Assembly: GCA_038232255.1 (NCBI GenBank)
Contig: JBBSIF010000037.1
Location: 1-18,477 of the forward strand
Direction: 5' to 3'
DNA length: 18,477 nucleotides
Origin: JAWWPG01 sp038232255
GTDB taxonomy: Bacteria; Actinomycetota; Actinomycetes; Propionibacteriales; Nocardioidaceae
Shown here in pieces: positions 6,342-13,815 of this stretch. Every line of letters begins with the position of its first letter. The first letter of the stretch is position 1. The notes under the pieces were generated by a model, which saw only the letters and a program-made list of their open reading frames with translations, made no database searches and was not told where the DNA came from. The translations under genes were made by a program, and so were the position numbers.

Positions 6342-7409
6342 CCGCATCGGCCCGTTCTCCGACGCCGGTCGCGAACTCAGATACGCGACCGGGACCACCC
6401 GCTTCCCCGCTCAGCGGTGGGGTGGTCCCGGTCGCCCCCTCCCGAACCCCCACGAGGAACTCCCCGAGGGCTTCTTCGGCGGTCACCGCGGGCCGCCAGT
6501 CCAGCTCGCTGCGGGCCCGCTCCGTGGAGAGGGTCGGCAGCCGCATCAGCGCGTCGAACAACCAGGGGTCAGCCGGCACCAGGTGCGAGCGCCAGGCCGC
6601 GGCCAGCGCTGCCCTGACGAGCGCGACCGGCAGCTCGACGGGGCGAGCGTCGAGCAGAGCGGCCGTGCTGTCCTTGTCGAGCACGGGCTCAGCCGCGAGG
6701 TTGAACGCGCCGCTCACCGATCGCAGCAATGAAGACGTGATCGCGCTGGCGACGTCGTCGGCGTGGATCGCCTGGAACGTGAGGCCCCGGGGGAACGGCA
6801 GCACGGGGACCGTGCTCGGCCGGATCAGGCGACCGGGGACGAGTGGCCCCGCGAAGAGCCGGCGCTGCTGGGTGGCCGTCGCGCGCTGGAAGATGAACGC
6901 CGGGCGCATCCGGACGACCTGGCACTGCGGCGCGTTGCGCTCGAGCGCGTCGAGCAGCCGCTCCTGGTAGGCCTTCTGCGCGGCGTACGCCGCGAGGGAC
7001 GCGCCGTGCGTCGGCCACGTCTCGTCGGTCGGCTCGTCGCTGTCGCGGGGCGAGTAGGCGGCGATGGACGACAGCGACACGACCTTGGACACGCCGGCCG
7101 ATCGCGCCGCCTCGAACACCCGCTCGCGCCACCGACGTTGTTGGACCAGGTGACCTCGGGGTGGTGCGTCGGCTGGAACAGCCAGGCCATGTGCACGACG
7201 CGGTCGGCACCGTCGAAGAGCGGCTCGAGCCGGTCCGTCGCGATGTCGGCGGCGACCCACTCGCAGCGGTCCGCGGTCTCGGCCTTGACGTCGGCACTCA
7301 CTGACCGCCGGGACACGCCGACCAGTGAGTCGACCTGCGCCGTGGCCATGAGGGCGCGGATCAGCGCCGTACCGACGTTGCCCGTCGCACCCACGACGAT
7401 GACCCGCAT
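6328..7409 (-). pseudogene. NAD-dependent epimerase/dehydratase (extended SDR), interrupted by a 1-nt frameshift
   Basis: From ATG 7409-7407 the protein begins with a Rossmann motif (VIVVGATGNVG) and reaches MAWLFQPTHHPEVTWSNNVG. The frame then derails near 7125-7135 into Arg/Ser-rich sequence. The correct continuation lies in another frame: RVFEAARSAGVSKVVSLSS, the catalytic YAAQK (Tyr-x-x-x-Lys), a substrate-domain RPAFIFQ stretch and a normal C-terminus. The span is 1082 nt, one short of a 361-codon frame, so a single base is missing. If repaired, the protein would be about 360 aa with an intact active site. It is the last gene of the operon SDR-alcohol dehydrogenase-epimerase, 47 nt after the dehydrogenase. 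Its 3' end overlaps the glycosyltransferase gene and contains the large hairpin at 6385-6435. Sequence error and real inactivation cannot be told apart here. Confidence 0.8.
6385..6435. terminator. 16-bp perfect inverted repeat inside the 3' end of the epimerase gene
   Basis: GCGACCGGGACCACCC (6385-6400) is exactly complementary to 6420-6435, with a 19-nt loop that contains a smaller CCGC/GCGG stem. It lies 44 nt after the glycosyltransferase stop, within the poorly conserved C-terminal tail of the convergent epimerase gene. There is no T-tract, but GC-rich hairpins without one are common terminators in actinobacteria. It probably ends plus-strand transcription from the glycosyltransferase gene. 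Confidence 0.6.
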
Positions 7410-7456
7410 TGGGTCGTCGTACCCGTCGACGCGAGCAGTGAAACGCAACAGGTTCG

Positions 7457-8638
7457 CTAGGGGTGCAGCACCACCTTCACCATGCCGTCCTCCTTCTTCT
7501 GGAACGTCTCGTACGCCTGAGGCGCGTCGTCGAGGGAGAGCCGGTGCGTCGCGAACGTGTCGACGCCCAGCGGGTCGTCGTCGGTGAGCAGCGGAAGGAT
7601 CTCCGGAACCCACCGCAGGACGTTGGCCTGACCCATCCGGAGCTGGATCTGCTTGTCGAACATCGTCAGCATCGGCATCGGGTCCGACGCGCCGCCGTAC
7701 ACACCGGACAGCGAGATGGTGCCGCCACGGCGGACGATGTCGATGGCCGAGTAGAGCGCGTTGAGCCGGTCCGTGCCGACTCGCTGCATCATCGGAGCGG
7801 CGACCGCGTCCGGCAGCAAGGTGACCAGCTGGTGCGCGAGCTTGTTGACCGGCGAGCCGTGGGCCTCCATCCCGACGGCGTCGATGACCGAGTCCGGGCC
7901 GCGCCCGTCGGTCATCTCCCGGATCGCGTCTCCGAGGTCGCTCTCGTGGTCGCGCAGATCGACCACCTCGGTGCCTCGGGCCCTGGCCCGTTCGAGCCGC
8001 TCGGGCACCAGGTCGACCCCGATGACCCGGGCGCCGTGGTGGGCGGCGATCCGGGTGGACATGTCGCCGATCGGCCCGAGCCCGAGGACGACGACGGTGC
8101 CGCCTGCGGGGATCGCCGCGTACTCGACCGCTTGCCAGGCCGTGGGCAGCACGTCGGAGAGGTAGACGAAGCGCTCGTCGGCCGGACCCTCGGGGACCAA
8201 GATGTGAGTCGTCTGCGCCTGTGGGACCCGGAGGAACTCCGCCTGCCCGCCGGGCACCTGGCCGTACAGCTTGGAGTAGCCGAAGAGAGCGGCGCCGCTG
8301 CCGTACTCGCGAACCTGTGTGGTCTCACACTGCGAGAAGAGCTTCTCGCTGCACATGAAGCAGTGTCCGCACGACATCTGGAACGGGATGACGACCCGGT
8401 CGCCCGGTTTGAGCGCGTCGACCTCCGACCCCACCTCCTCGACGATGCCCATCGGCTCATGGCCGAGGACGTCGCCGGCGTCCATGAACGCGCCAAGCAC
8501 CTCGTAGAGGTGGAGGTCCGAGCCGCAGATGTTCGTGCTGGTCACCCGGATCAGCGCGTCGGTGGGCTCCTCGATCTTGGGGTCCGGCACCTCCTCCACG
8601 CGGACGTCGCGCTTGCCCTGCCATGTCACTGCTCTCAT
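7457..8638 (-). CDS. Zinc-dependent alcohol dehydrogenase (formaldehyde-dehydrogenase-like branch)
   Basis: The 393-aa cytoplasmic MDR-superfamily enzyme oxidises an alcohol or reduces an aldehyde with NAD(P). Catalytic zinc ligands are visible at C38 (NICGSDLH) and H60-E61 (GHEP). The structural zinc is bound by C90, C93, C96 and C104 (CGHCFMC...C). The Rossmann motif GLGPIG is at 186-191, with an Asp at 209 (VIGVDL) that favours NAD over NADP. An AVGMEAHG stretch and the overall length match the glutathione-independent formaldehyde dehydrogenase-like group; the true substrate is unknown. ATG 8638 has GAGGAAG 7 nt upstream. The gene follows the SDR gene by 12 nt and precedes the epimerase by 47 nt, so all three are probably co-transcribed. 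Confidence 0.9.
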   Translation of the reverse strand: MRAVTWQGKRDVRVEEVPDPKIEEPTDALIRVTSTNICGSDLHLYEVLGAFMDAGDVLGHEPMGIVEEVGSEVDALKPGDRVVIPFQMSCGHCFMCSEKLFSQCETTQVREYGSGAALFGYSKLYGQVPGGQAEFLRVPQAQTTHILVPEGPADERFVYLSDVLPTAWQAVEYAAIPAGGTVVVLGLGPIGDMSTRIAAHHGARVIGVDLVPERLERARARGTEVVDLRDHESDLGDAIREMTDGRGPDSVIDAVGMEAHGSPVNKLAHQLVTLLPDAVAAPMMQRVGTDRLNALYSAIDIVRRGGTISLSGVYGGASDPMPMLTMFDKQIQLRMGQANVLRWVPEILPLLTDDDPLGVDTFATHRLSLDDAPQAYETFQKKEDGMVKVVLHP

Positions 8639-8650
8639 CGTCTGTCTTCC

Positions 8651-9472
8651 TCAGCTGTCGTCGGAGTGTTGTGGCTTCGTCATACCGGCGTGGATCGCGG
8701 CGGCGGCTCGGTCTGGCAGCACGTTCGCTGCCACCGTCTGCGCCTTGTTCTTGACCGACCCGGCGACGACGGAGTCCTTGCCCGCCATCAGGGCATCGAA
8801 GCCGTCCCGCGCGACGTCGTCCGGGTCGTCCTTCGGCCCCTGGCCGACCTTGGTGTCCACCATGTCGGACGCCTCGAAGAAGTCCGTGTCGGTGGGGCCA
8901 GGCATCAGCGAGGTCACCGTGACGCCGGAGTCCTTCAGCTCATAGCGCAGCGCCTCGGCGAACGAGTGCACGAACGCCTTGGACGCCGCGTACGTCGCAT
9001 AGAACGGCCCGGGCATCGTCGCCGCCACCGAGGCGCTGAAGAGCAGGCGCCCGGTGCCTCGACGCACCATGTCGCGGGCGAGGAGCTTGCTCAGGTGCAC
9101 CGTCGACGTCACGTTGAGCGCGACGACGTTGAGGTCGTCGGCGAGGTCGTTCTCCACGAAGCGACCACCGGCGCCTACACCCGCGTTGAGCGCCGCTGCA
9201 GCGACGGGACGCCCCATGGTCGTGATCCTGCGGTAGAGCTGCTCAACGCCGGCAGCCGTTGCGAGGTCGACCTGTTCGGCAACCACGGCGCACCCGCTGC
9301 GGGCGAGCAGCTGCGCGGCCTCGTGGATCGCGTTGTCCTCGGCGGTCACCAGCACGTCGAAGTCGTGGTCGGTGAACTGTTTCGCCAGCGCTCGCCCGAT
9401 ACCGCTCGAAGCGCCGGTCACGACGGCCAGCGGGCGCTGCGCGCCAGCGTCAAGTGTCGGCTCCGTGGTCAT
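8651..9472 (-). CDS. Classical short-chain dehydrogenase/reductase
   Basis: The 273-aa protein has all classical SDR marks: cofactor motif TGASSGIG (19-26), structural LNAG (95-98), Asn in ALNVTST (N120), catalytic Ser in FSASVA and Tyr-x-x-x-Lys in YAASK (Y161, K165). A PGPTDT motif follows. The active site is complete and the cofactor is NAD(P)H; the substrate is unknown. ATG 9472-9470 is chosen because AGAGG lies 7 nt before it and the conserved fold begins shortly after. The frame stays open further upstream to 9667, but that stretch includes the promoter and part of the riboswitch of the divergent gene. It is the first gene of the SDR-alcohol dehydrogenase-epimerase operon and probably starts from the sigma-B-like promoter at 9534-9559. 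Confidence 0.9.
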   Translation of the reverse strand: MTTEPTLDAGAQRPLAVVTGASSGIGRALAKQFTDHDFDVLVTAEDNAIHEAAQLLARSGCAVVAEQVDLATAAGVEQLYRRITTMGRPVAAAALNAGVGAGGRFVENDLADDLNVVALNVTSTVHLSKLLARDMVRRGTGRLLFSASVAATMPGPFYATYAASKAFVHSFAEALRYELKDSGVTVTSLMPGPTDTDFFEASDMVDTKVGQGPKDDPDDVARDGFDALMAGKDSVVAGSVKNKAQTVAANVLPDRAAAAIHAGMTKPQHSDDS

Positions 9473-9533
9473 CGCAACCTCTCTCGCTGTGTCCGCAGGG
9501 GCGATCGCCATCCGTCCCTCGCCGCCTGTCCAC

Positions 9534-9559
9534 CTACCCCCCAGGTCTCTGCGGCAAAC
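9534..9559 (-). promoter_or_regulatory. Sigma-B-like promoter of the SDR operon
   Basis: On the minus strand GTTT (9559-9556) is followed after 16 nt by GGGTAG (9539-9534). This is the pattern GTTT-N(14-17)-GGGTA recognised by stress sigma factors of the SigB/SigF group in actinobacteria. It lies 61 nt before the SDR start codon. It would place the oxidoreductase operon in a general stress response. The remaining sequence of the 9473-9835 intergenic region is occupied by the c-di-AMP riboswitch. Confidence 0.45.
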
Positions 9560-9651
9560 ACCCGGTGGGCTAGCGCAACAACTGAGCGTGTGTTTCACTC
9601 CTCCAGCCAAAACTGAACAGCACAGACGTCGGACGCCGAGTTCTGCCCCAC

Positions 9652-9820
9652 GACGCCTGTGACCCATCCGCCGACACAGAAAATCTCATCGGGGCAGAAG
9701 TGGGGGAACCACTTCCACGCATCGCAACGGCCACGCCGTTGGATGCTCGGGGTTAAGCCGTCCTTGTGGCGGCCGGGCACCTTCTCGCCCGAACCCGACA
9801 GCTCACCTCGCAGGCGTGAG
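9652..9820 (+). ncRNA. Cyclic-di-AMP riboswitch (ydaO/yuaA type)
   Basis: The 169-nt leader of the NlpC/P60 gene matches the ydaO motif in order. The 5' helix strand ACGCCTG (9653-9659) pairs with CAGGCGT (9811-9817). A CCGCCGA element follows, then GGGGGAACCAC, then CGGGGTTAAGCC. The signature 3' block is CCCGAACCCGACAGC followed by CTCACCTCGCAGGCGTGAG (9788-9820). The ribosome site AAGGAG (9821-9826) comes directly after, so the fold can influence expression of the gene. In this class c-di-AMP binding turns expression off. Cell-wall hydrolase genes are well-known targets in actinobacteria. Confidence 0.9.
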
Positions 9821-9835
9821 AAGGAGCCAACTCTC

Positions 9836-10381
9836 ATGTCTGCTTCCGCAGCCAGGCGCCGTCTGTGCGCCGCTCTTCCCCTGTTCGTCGCTTCAATAAC
9901 CGCCGCACTCCTGTCCTCGGCACCGGCCGCCTCGGCCGGTGTCCTTCCGTCGTCCGTCGGTAGCGCTGCCGGCTATCAGCAGATGGCGGGCGACACCCTG
10001 ACAGTCGCGCAGAAGGCCAGCCACGCCGCCGACGTGGCGATCGCCCAGATCGGCGACCCGTACCGCTACGGCGCCGAGGGCCCCGACGCCTTCGACTGCT
10101 CCGGGCTGACGATGTACGCGTACGGGCACGCGTCGCTGAGCCTCCCGCGGACATCCGCTGCGCAGTACGGTGCGGTTCGCCACATCCTGAAGAGCAACCT
10201 GATGCGCGGCGACCTGGTCGCCTTCCACGACAGCTCGGGCCACGTGTACCACGTCGGCCTGTTCCTGTACTGGAACTCCGAAGGCCGGGCGGTGATCATC
10301 CACTCGCCACGCACCGGTCAGAACGTGCATCGGGCGCCGGTCTGGACCACCTCCTGGTACGCGGGTACCCGCCGCCCCTGA
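9836..10381 (+). CDS. Secreted NlpC/P60-family peptidoglycan hydrolase
   Basis: The 181-aa protein has a signal peptide (about 1-34, ending ASAG) and acts on the cell wall, where the family cleaves stem-peptide bonds. The catalytic domain spans about 63-181. The nucleophile is C88 in DAFDCSGL, the catalytic His is H139 in HVYHVGLF, and the third polar residue is H156 in IIHSP. No extra wall-binding domain is present; about 28 residues separate the signal peptide from the catalytic domain. ATG 9836 is chosen because AAGGAG (9821-9826) precedes it and the signal peptide starts there; the longer frame from 9659 would translate the riboswitch. The c-di-AMP riboswitch upstream ties wall hydrolysis to c-di-AMP levels. 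Confidence 0.92.
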   Translation: MSASAARRRLCAALPLFVASITAALLSSAPAASAGVLPSSVGSAAGYQQMAGDTLTVAQKASHAADVAIAQIGDPYRYGAEGPDAFDCSGLTMYAYGHASLSLPRTSAAQYGAVRHILKSNLMRGDLVAFHDSSGHVYHVGLFLYWNSEGRAVIIHSPRTGQNVHRAPVWTTSWYAGTRRP

Positions 10382-10436
10382 CCCTGCCGTCGCACTTGTT
10401 GCGTGAGGGGTCGGGTCCTGAGGCACACTTGGTGTC

Positions 10437-11555
10437 ATGGCCCGTCCCTCCTCGCGCCGAGCCGCTGCAGCCACGGCTGCGCTGCTGACCATGGCCTCCG
10501 CCGTCGTCGGCTGCAGCGGTGGCGGTGACGACAACGCAACTGACTCGTCTCCGACCGGCAGTGCCGCACGTACACCGAGCACCGCTCCGGCAACCCCCAC
10601 AACCCCGACGACCCCGAAGACCCCGAAGACCACAGCGCCTGCCGGGACCCCCTCGTCTTCACCACCGATGGCACTGACCGGCAGACGCTGGCCGCTGACG
10701 GGGGAGCCGCGGACCGGGAAGCTCCCGGACCATCCGGTGTACGTCGTCAAGGTCGACAACACGTCGAGCGCGGCGCCCCAGCTCGGGCTCGACGGCGCGG
10801 ACATGGTCGTCCAGGAGCTGGTCGAGGGCGGCATCACCCGGCTCGCCGTCTTCTACTACTCCTCGATCCCGGATCGGGTCGGTCCGGTCCGGTCGATGCG
10901 CGCGTCGGACATCGGCATCACCGAGCCCGCCAACGCCTTCATCGTGGCGTCGGGCGCGGCCGGGAAGACGATGATGCTGCTCAACGAGGCGGGCATCAAC
11001 CGGATCACCGAGGGTGCCGCGGGGTTCTACCGGTCGAGCACCCGCTATGCGCCGTACAACCTGATGATGCACCTACCGGCGCTGGCCGGACACGTCAACC
11101 GGGAATGGAGCCCGCCGACGAAGCCCTACCTGCCGTTCGGCCCTGCCAGCAGGTTCACCGGCACGATCCCGGTCAGGCACGTCACCGCCACGTTCTCGGG
11201 CGCGCACACCGACGACTGGCTGCTCGAGGGCAGCAAGTGGGTACGCACGAACTCCTACGCCCTGGGCGGCCACGACTTCTCGGTGGACAACATCCTGGTC
11301 CTGCGGGTGCAGGTGGGTGACGCCGGCTACTTCGACCCGGGCGGCAACCCGGTCCCGGAGACGTTCTTCTACGGCAGCGGCGACGCGACGCTGATCCACG
11401 GCGACCGTGCGGTCCGTGGCACCTGGCACAAGGACGGGACCCGCGGCGCGGTCACACTCCGAAGCACCGACGGGAAGCCGATCACGGTGCCCGCGGGTCA
11501 CACGTTCATCGAGCTGGTTCCGGCCAACGGTGGAAGTCTCGGGCTGAGCCGCTAG
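10437..11555 (+). CDS. DUF3048-domain lipoprotein (YerB-like)
   Basis: The 372-aa protein is a lipoprotein: a signal peptide ends in the lipobox VVGC (C26), followed by a Gly/Asp tract and a low-complexity Thr/Pro/Ser linker (about 36-80). The DUF3048 region starts near GRRWPLTG and contains PVYVVKVDN, GADMVVQELVEGGITR, VGPVRSMR and, near the C-terminus, a VRGTWHKDGTRGAV stretch typical of the family. The role of DUF3048 proteins is unknown. They sit on the outer face of the membrane. The start codon has no ribosome site, but a CACACT -10-like hexamer lies 7 nt before the ATG, suggesting a leaderless transcript. It starts 55 nt after the NlpC/P60 stop and may have its own promoter. Confidence 0.87.
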   Translation: MARPSSRRAAAATAALLTMASAVVGCSGGGDDNATDSSPTGSAARTPSTAPATPTTPTTPKTPKTTAPAGTPSSSPPMALTGRRWPLTGEPRTGKLPDHPVYVVKVDNTSSAAPQLGLDGADMVVQELVEGGITRLAVFYYSSIPDRVGPVRSMRASDIGITEPANAFIVASGAAGKTMMLLNEAGINRITEGAAGFYRSSTRYAPYNLMMHLPALAGHVNREWSPPTKPYLPFGPASRFTGTIPVRHVTATFSGAHTDDWLLEGSKWVRTNSYALGGHDFSVDNILVLRVQVGDAGYFDPGGNPVPETFFYGSGDATLIHGDRAVRGTWHKDGTRGAVTLRSTDGKPITVPAGHTFIELVPANGGSLGLSR

Positions 11556-11595
11556 TCGCCGACGGTGTCGGGACCCGCCTTGTCAGAATGGACCC

Positions 11596-12990
11596 ATGAG
11601 CGCGACGCCGAGTGTCTCCTACTCCATCACCGTCCGCCTCGAGGTGCCCGCGGTGGGCACGGAGGTCAGCCAGCTGACGCATGCCGTGGAGGCCACCGGG
11701 GGGATCGTCACCGCCCTGGACGTGACCTCCTCCGGTGTCGACAGGCTCCGCATCGACGTGACCTGCGCGGCGCGGGACACCGACCACGCGAGCGACATCG
11801 TGGCGGCGCTGCGGAGCGTCCAGGGCGTCGACGTGCACAAGGTGTCCGACCGGACGTTCCTCATGCATCTCGGCGGCACGATCGAGATGGCGTCCAAGCA
11901 CCCCATCCGCAACCGTGACGACCTGTCGATGGTGTACACACCCGGGGTCGCCCGCGTCTCGTTGGCCATCGCGAGCAACCCCGAGGACGCGCGGAGGCTG
12001 ACCGTCAAGCGCAACGCCGTCGCCGTCGTCACGGACGGCTCGGCGGTCCTCGGTCTGGGGAACCTCGGACCGGCTGCAGCACTGCCGGTGATGGAGGGGA
12101 AAGCTGCCTTGTTCAAGCGGTTCGCCGGCATCGACGCCTGGCCGCTGTGCCTCGACACCCAGGACGTCGACGAGATCGTCCGGACGGTGCAGATCGTGGC
12201 GCCTGTGTTCGCCGGCATCAACCTCGAGGACATCTCGGCCCCGCGCTGCTTCGAGGTGGAGGCCCGGCTGCGCGAGCTGCTGGACATCCCGGTCTTCCAC
12301 GACGACCAGCACGGTACGGCGATCGTGGTGCTGGCCGCCCTGACCAACGCGCTGCGGGTGGTGGGCAAGGCCATCCAGGACGTGCGGATCGTGCTGGCGG
12401 GAGCGGGCGCGGCTGGATCGGCCATCGCGAAGGTCGTGCTCGCCGCCGGTGCGCGCACCCTGGTCGTCGCGGATGTCGTCGGCGTCATCAGCCGCAACCG
12501 GCCGGGCATGGACCCGTCGCTGCGCTGGATCGCCGACCACACCAACGCCGACTGCTTCGACGGAACGCTGAAGGAGGCGGTGAAGGGGGTCGACGTCTTC
12601 ATCGGGGTCTCGGCGCCGAACCTGCTCGACGGAGACGACATCGCCGCCATGGCGCCGGGCTCCATCGTCTTCGCTCTCGCGAACCCCGATCCGGAAGTGG
12701 ACCCCACGGTGGCGCGCAGATCGGCCGCTGTCGTGGCGACGGGCCGCTCCGACTACCCGAACCAGATCAACAACGTCCTGGCGTTCCCTGGAGTGTTTCG
12801 CGGCCTGCTGGACGCGGCGGCGACCGCCATCGAGGAGCCGCTGCTCGTCGCGGCGGCCAAGGCGATCGCGTCGACCGTGAGCGACAGCGAGCTCAACGCC
12901 AACTACGTGATCCCGAGCGTCTTCCACGAGGACGTCCACAAGGCGGTGGCCGCGGCGGTTAAGCAGGCGGCCCTCGGGGGTAAGGACTGA
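11596..12990 (+). CDS. NAD(P)-dependent malic enzyme with N-terminal ACT domain
   Basis: The 464-aa cytoplasmic enzyme converts malate to pyruvate and CO2, reducing NAD(P). Residues 1 to about 85 form an ACT domain (likely allosteric amino-acid site), followed by the malic domain. Catalytic and metal residues are visible: Tyr in MVYTPGVAR (Y114), Lys in MEGKAALFK (K169), the Glu-Asp pair in NLEDISAPRCFE (E211, D212) and the Asp in FHDDQHGT (D236). The NAD-binding domain has GAGAAGSA (about 269). A closing NQINNVLAFPG motif is present. The length fits the short bacterial type. A CAGAAT -10-like hexamer ends 6 nt before the ATG, and no ribosome site is seen, so the mRNA may be leaderless. The YqgE gene follows after 2 nt. 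Confidence 0.93.
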   Translation: MSATPSVSYSITVRLEVPAVGTEVSQLTHAVEATGGIVTALDVTSSGVDRLRIDVTCAARDTDHASDIVAALRSVQGVDVHKVSDRTFLMHLGGTIEMASKHPIRNRDDLSMVYTPGVARVSLAIASNPEDARRLTVKRNAVAVVTDGSAVLGLGNLGPAAALPVMEGKAALFKRFAGIDAWPLCLDTQDVDEIVRTVQIVAPVFAGINLEDISAPRCFEVEARLRELLDIPVFHDDQHGTAIVVLAALTNALRVVGKAIQDVRIVLAGAGAAGSAIAKVVLAAGARTLVVADVVGVISRNRPGMDPSLRWIADHTNADCFDGTLKEAVKGVDVFIGVSAPNLLDGDDIAAMAPGSIVFALANPDPEVDPTVARRSAAVVATGRSDYPNQINNVLAFPGVFRGLLDAAATAIEEPLLVAAAKAIASTVSDSELNANYVIPSVFHEDVHKAVAAAVKQAALGGKD

Positions 12991-12992
12991 CC

Positions 12993-13541
12993 ATGCCGCT
13001 GGACGGACAGCTCTTGGTCGCTACCCCCCGGCTGATGGACCCGAACTTCGCCCGCGCTGTGATCCTCGTGCTGAACCATGACGAGGACGGGGCCATCGGG
13101 GTCGTGATCAACCGGCCGTCGGAGCTGCCGGTCGCCGAGGTGCTGCCGGGATGGTCGGACGCGGTGGCGCTTCCCCGGACCGTCTTCAGCGGAGGGCCGG
13201 TGGGTCGGGACTCGGCCATCGCGGTCGCCGTTCCCCTCGGTGATGGTCCGGCTGCCGGGTTCCAGCGCGTCACGGCGGGATACGGGCTGGTCGACCTGGA
13301 TGGCCAGCCGGCGGACGTGCTGCCCGACCTGGCGGGGCTGCGGGTCTTCTCCGGCTACGCCGGATGGGGCTCGGACCAGCTCGAGCTCGAGATCCAGGAG
13401 GGCTCCTGGTACGTCGTCACCGCGTCGCCTACGGACCTCGTCAGCGCCGAGCCCGAGCTGCTCTGGCGCCAGGTGCTGCGCCGGCAGCCAGGGGAGCTGG
13501 CGTTCGTGAGCACCTTCCCCGACGACCCGGCGTCCAACTGA
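12993..13541 (+). CDS. YqgE/AlgH family protein (UPF0301)
   Basis: The 182-aa protein matches the family throughout: GQLLVATPRLMDPNF near the N-terminus, VILVLNHDEDGAIGVVINRP, FSGGPV and the VFSGYAGWGSDQLE-x-E stretch with a final WR segment. The family is widespread, of known fold and unclear molecular function; in Pseudomonas AlgH was linked to alginate regulation. The start ATG is preceded by AAGGAC and lies only 2 nt after the malic enzyme stop, so the two genes are co-translated from one mRNA. The stop overlaps the region where the promoter of the next gene begins. Confidence 0.93.
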   Translation: MPLDGQLLVATPRLMDPNFARAVILVLNHDEDGAIGVVINRPSELPVAEVLPGWSDAVALPRTVFSGGPVGRDSAIAVAVPLGDGPAAGFQRVTAGYGLVDLDGQPADVLPDLAGLRVFSGYAGWGSDQLELEIQEGSWYVVTASPTDLVSAEPELLWRQVLRRQPGELAFVSTFPDDPASN

Positions 13542-13542
13542 C

Positions 13543-13548
13543 TACACT
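13543..13548 (+). promoter_or_regulatory. -10 element for a leaderless DUF3039 transcript
   Basis: TACACT ends 6 nt before the GTG at 13555 and starts 2 nt after the YqgE stop codon. It matches the TAnnnT -10 consensus at the distance that puts the transcription start on the start codon. No ribosome site is present. A clear -35 is not visible. Confidence 0.55.
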
Positions 13549-13554
13549 TCCCGC

Positions 13555-13815
13555 GTGAGCAGCCAGCTGAGTCCCGGAGTCGAGACGGTCGAGGACCGTC
13601 GTACCGAGGAAGCTTTCGACGAGGGTGACCACGACAGGTTCAGCCACTACGCCCCCAAGGACAAGCTCACCGAGGCCATGGTCATGGGCACCCCGGTCGT
13701 CGCCTTGTGCGGCAAGGTGTGGGTGCCGAGCCGGGACCCCAAGAAGTACCCGGTCTGCCCTTCGTGCAAGGAGATCTGGGAGTCGCTGGCCGAGGGCGGC
13801 GACGACACTCCGTAG
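13555..13815 (+). CDS. DUF3039 zinc-ribbon-like protein
   Basis: The 86-aa acidic protein is of the DUF3039 family, which is restricted to actinobacteria and of unknown function. It has the family pattern: an SHY motif near the middle (H31), GTPVVALCGKVWVP (C52) and a closing YPVCPSCKEIW. The Cys of ALCG and the C-x-x-C pair could bind a metal with H31. It probably acts in the cytoplasm, as no signal or membrane segment is seen. It starts with GTG, has no ribosome site and has a TACACT hexamer 6 nt upstream, so it is probably leaderless. The MFS gene follows directly, its GTG touching the TAG stop. Confidence 0.9.
   Translation: MSSQLSPGVETVEDRRTEEAFDEGDHDRFSHYAPKDKLTEAMVMGTPVVALCGKVWVPSRDPKKYPVCPSCKEIWESLAEGGDDTP

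Noticed and set aside
7463..9616. 717-aa open frame antisense to the alcohol dehydrogenase and SDR genes
   Set aside because: Low-complexity Arg/His/Val-rich product spanning two well-supported genes and their promoter; a GC-rich shadow frame.
9659..9835. 59-residue N-terminal extension of the NlpC/P60 protein
   Set aside because: The extension is the c-di-AMP riboswitch; the signal peptide and ribosome site point to ATG 9836.
10380..10412. Possible terminator between the NlpC/P60 and DUF3048 genes
   Set aside because: Only a 5-bp outer stem and a 4-bp inner stem with an uneven internal loop and no T-tract; too weak to call.
11506..12939. 477-aa open frame antisense to the malic enzyme gene
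   Set aside because: No motif, composition typical of a shadow frame, and the malic enzyme on the other strand is complete.
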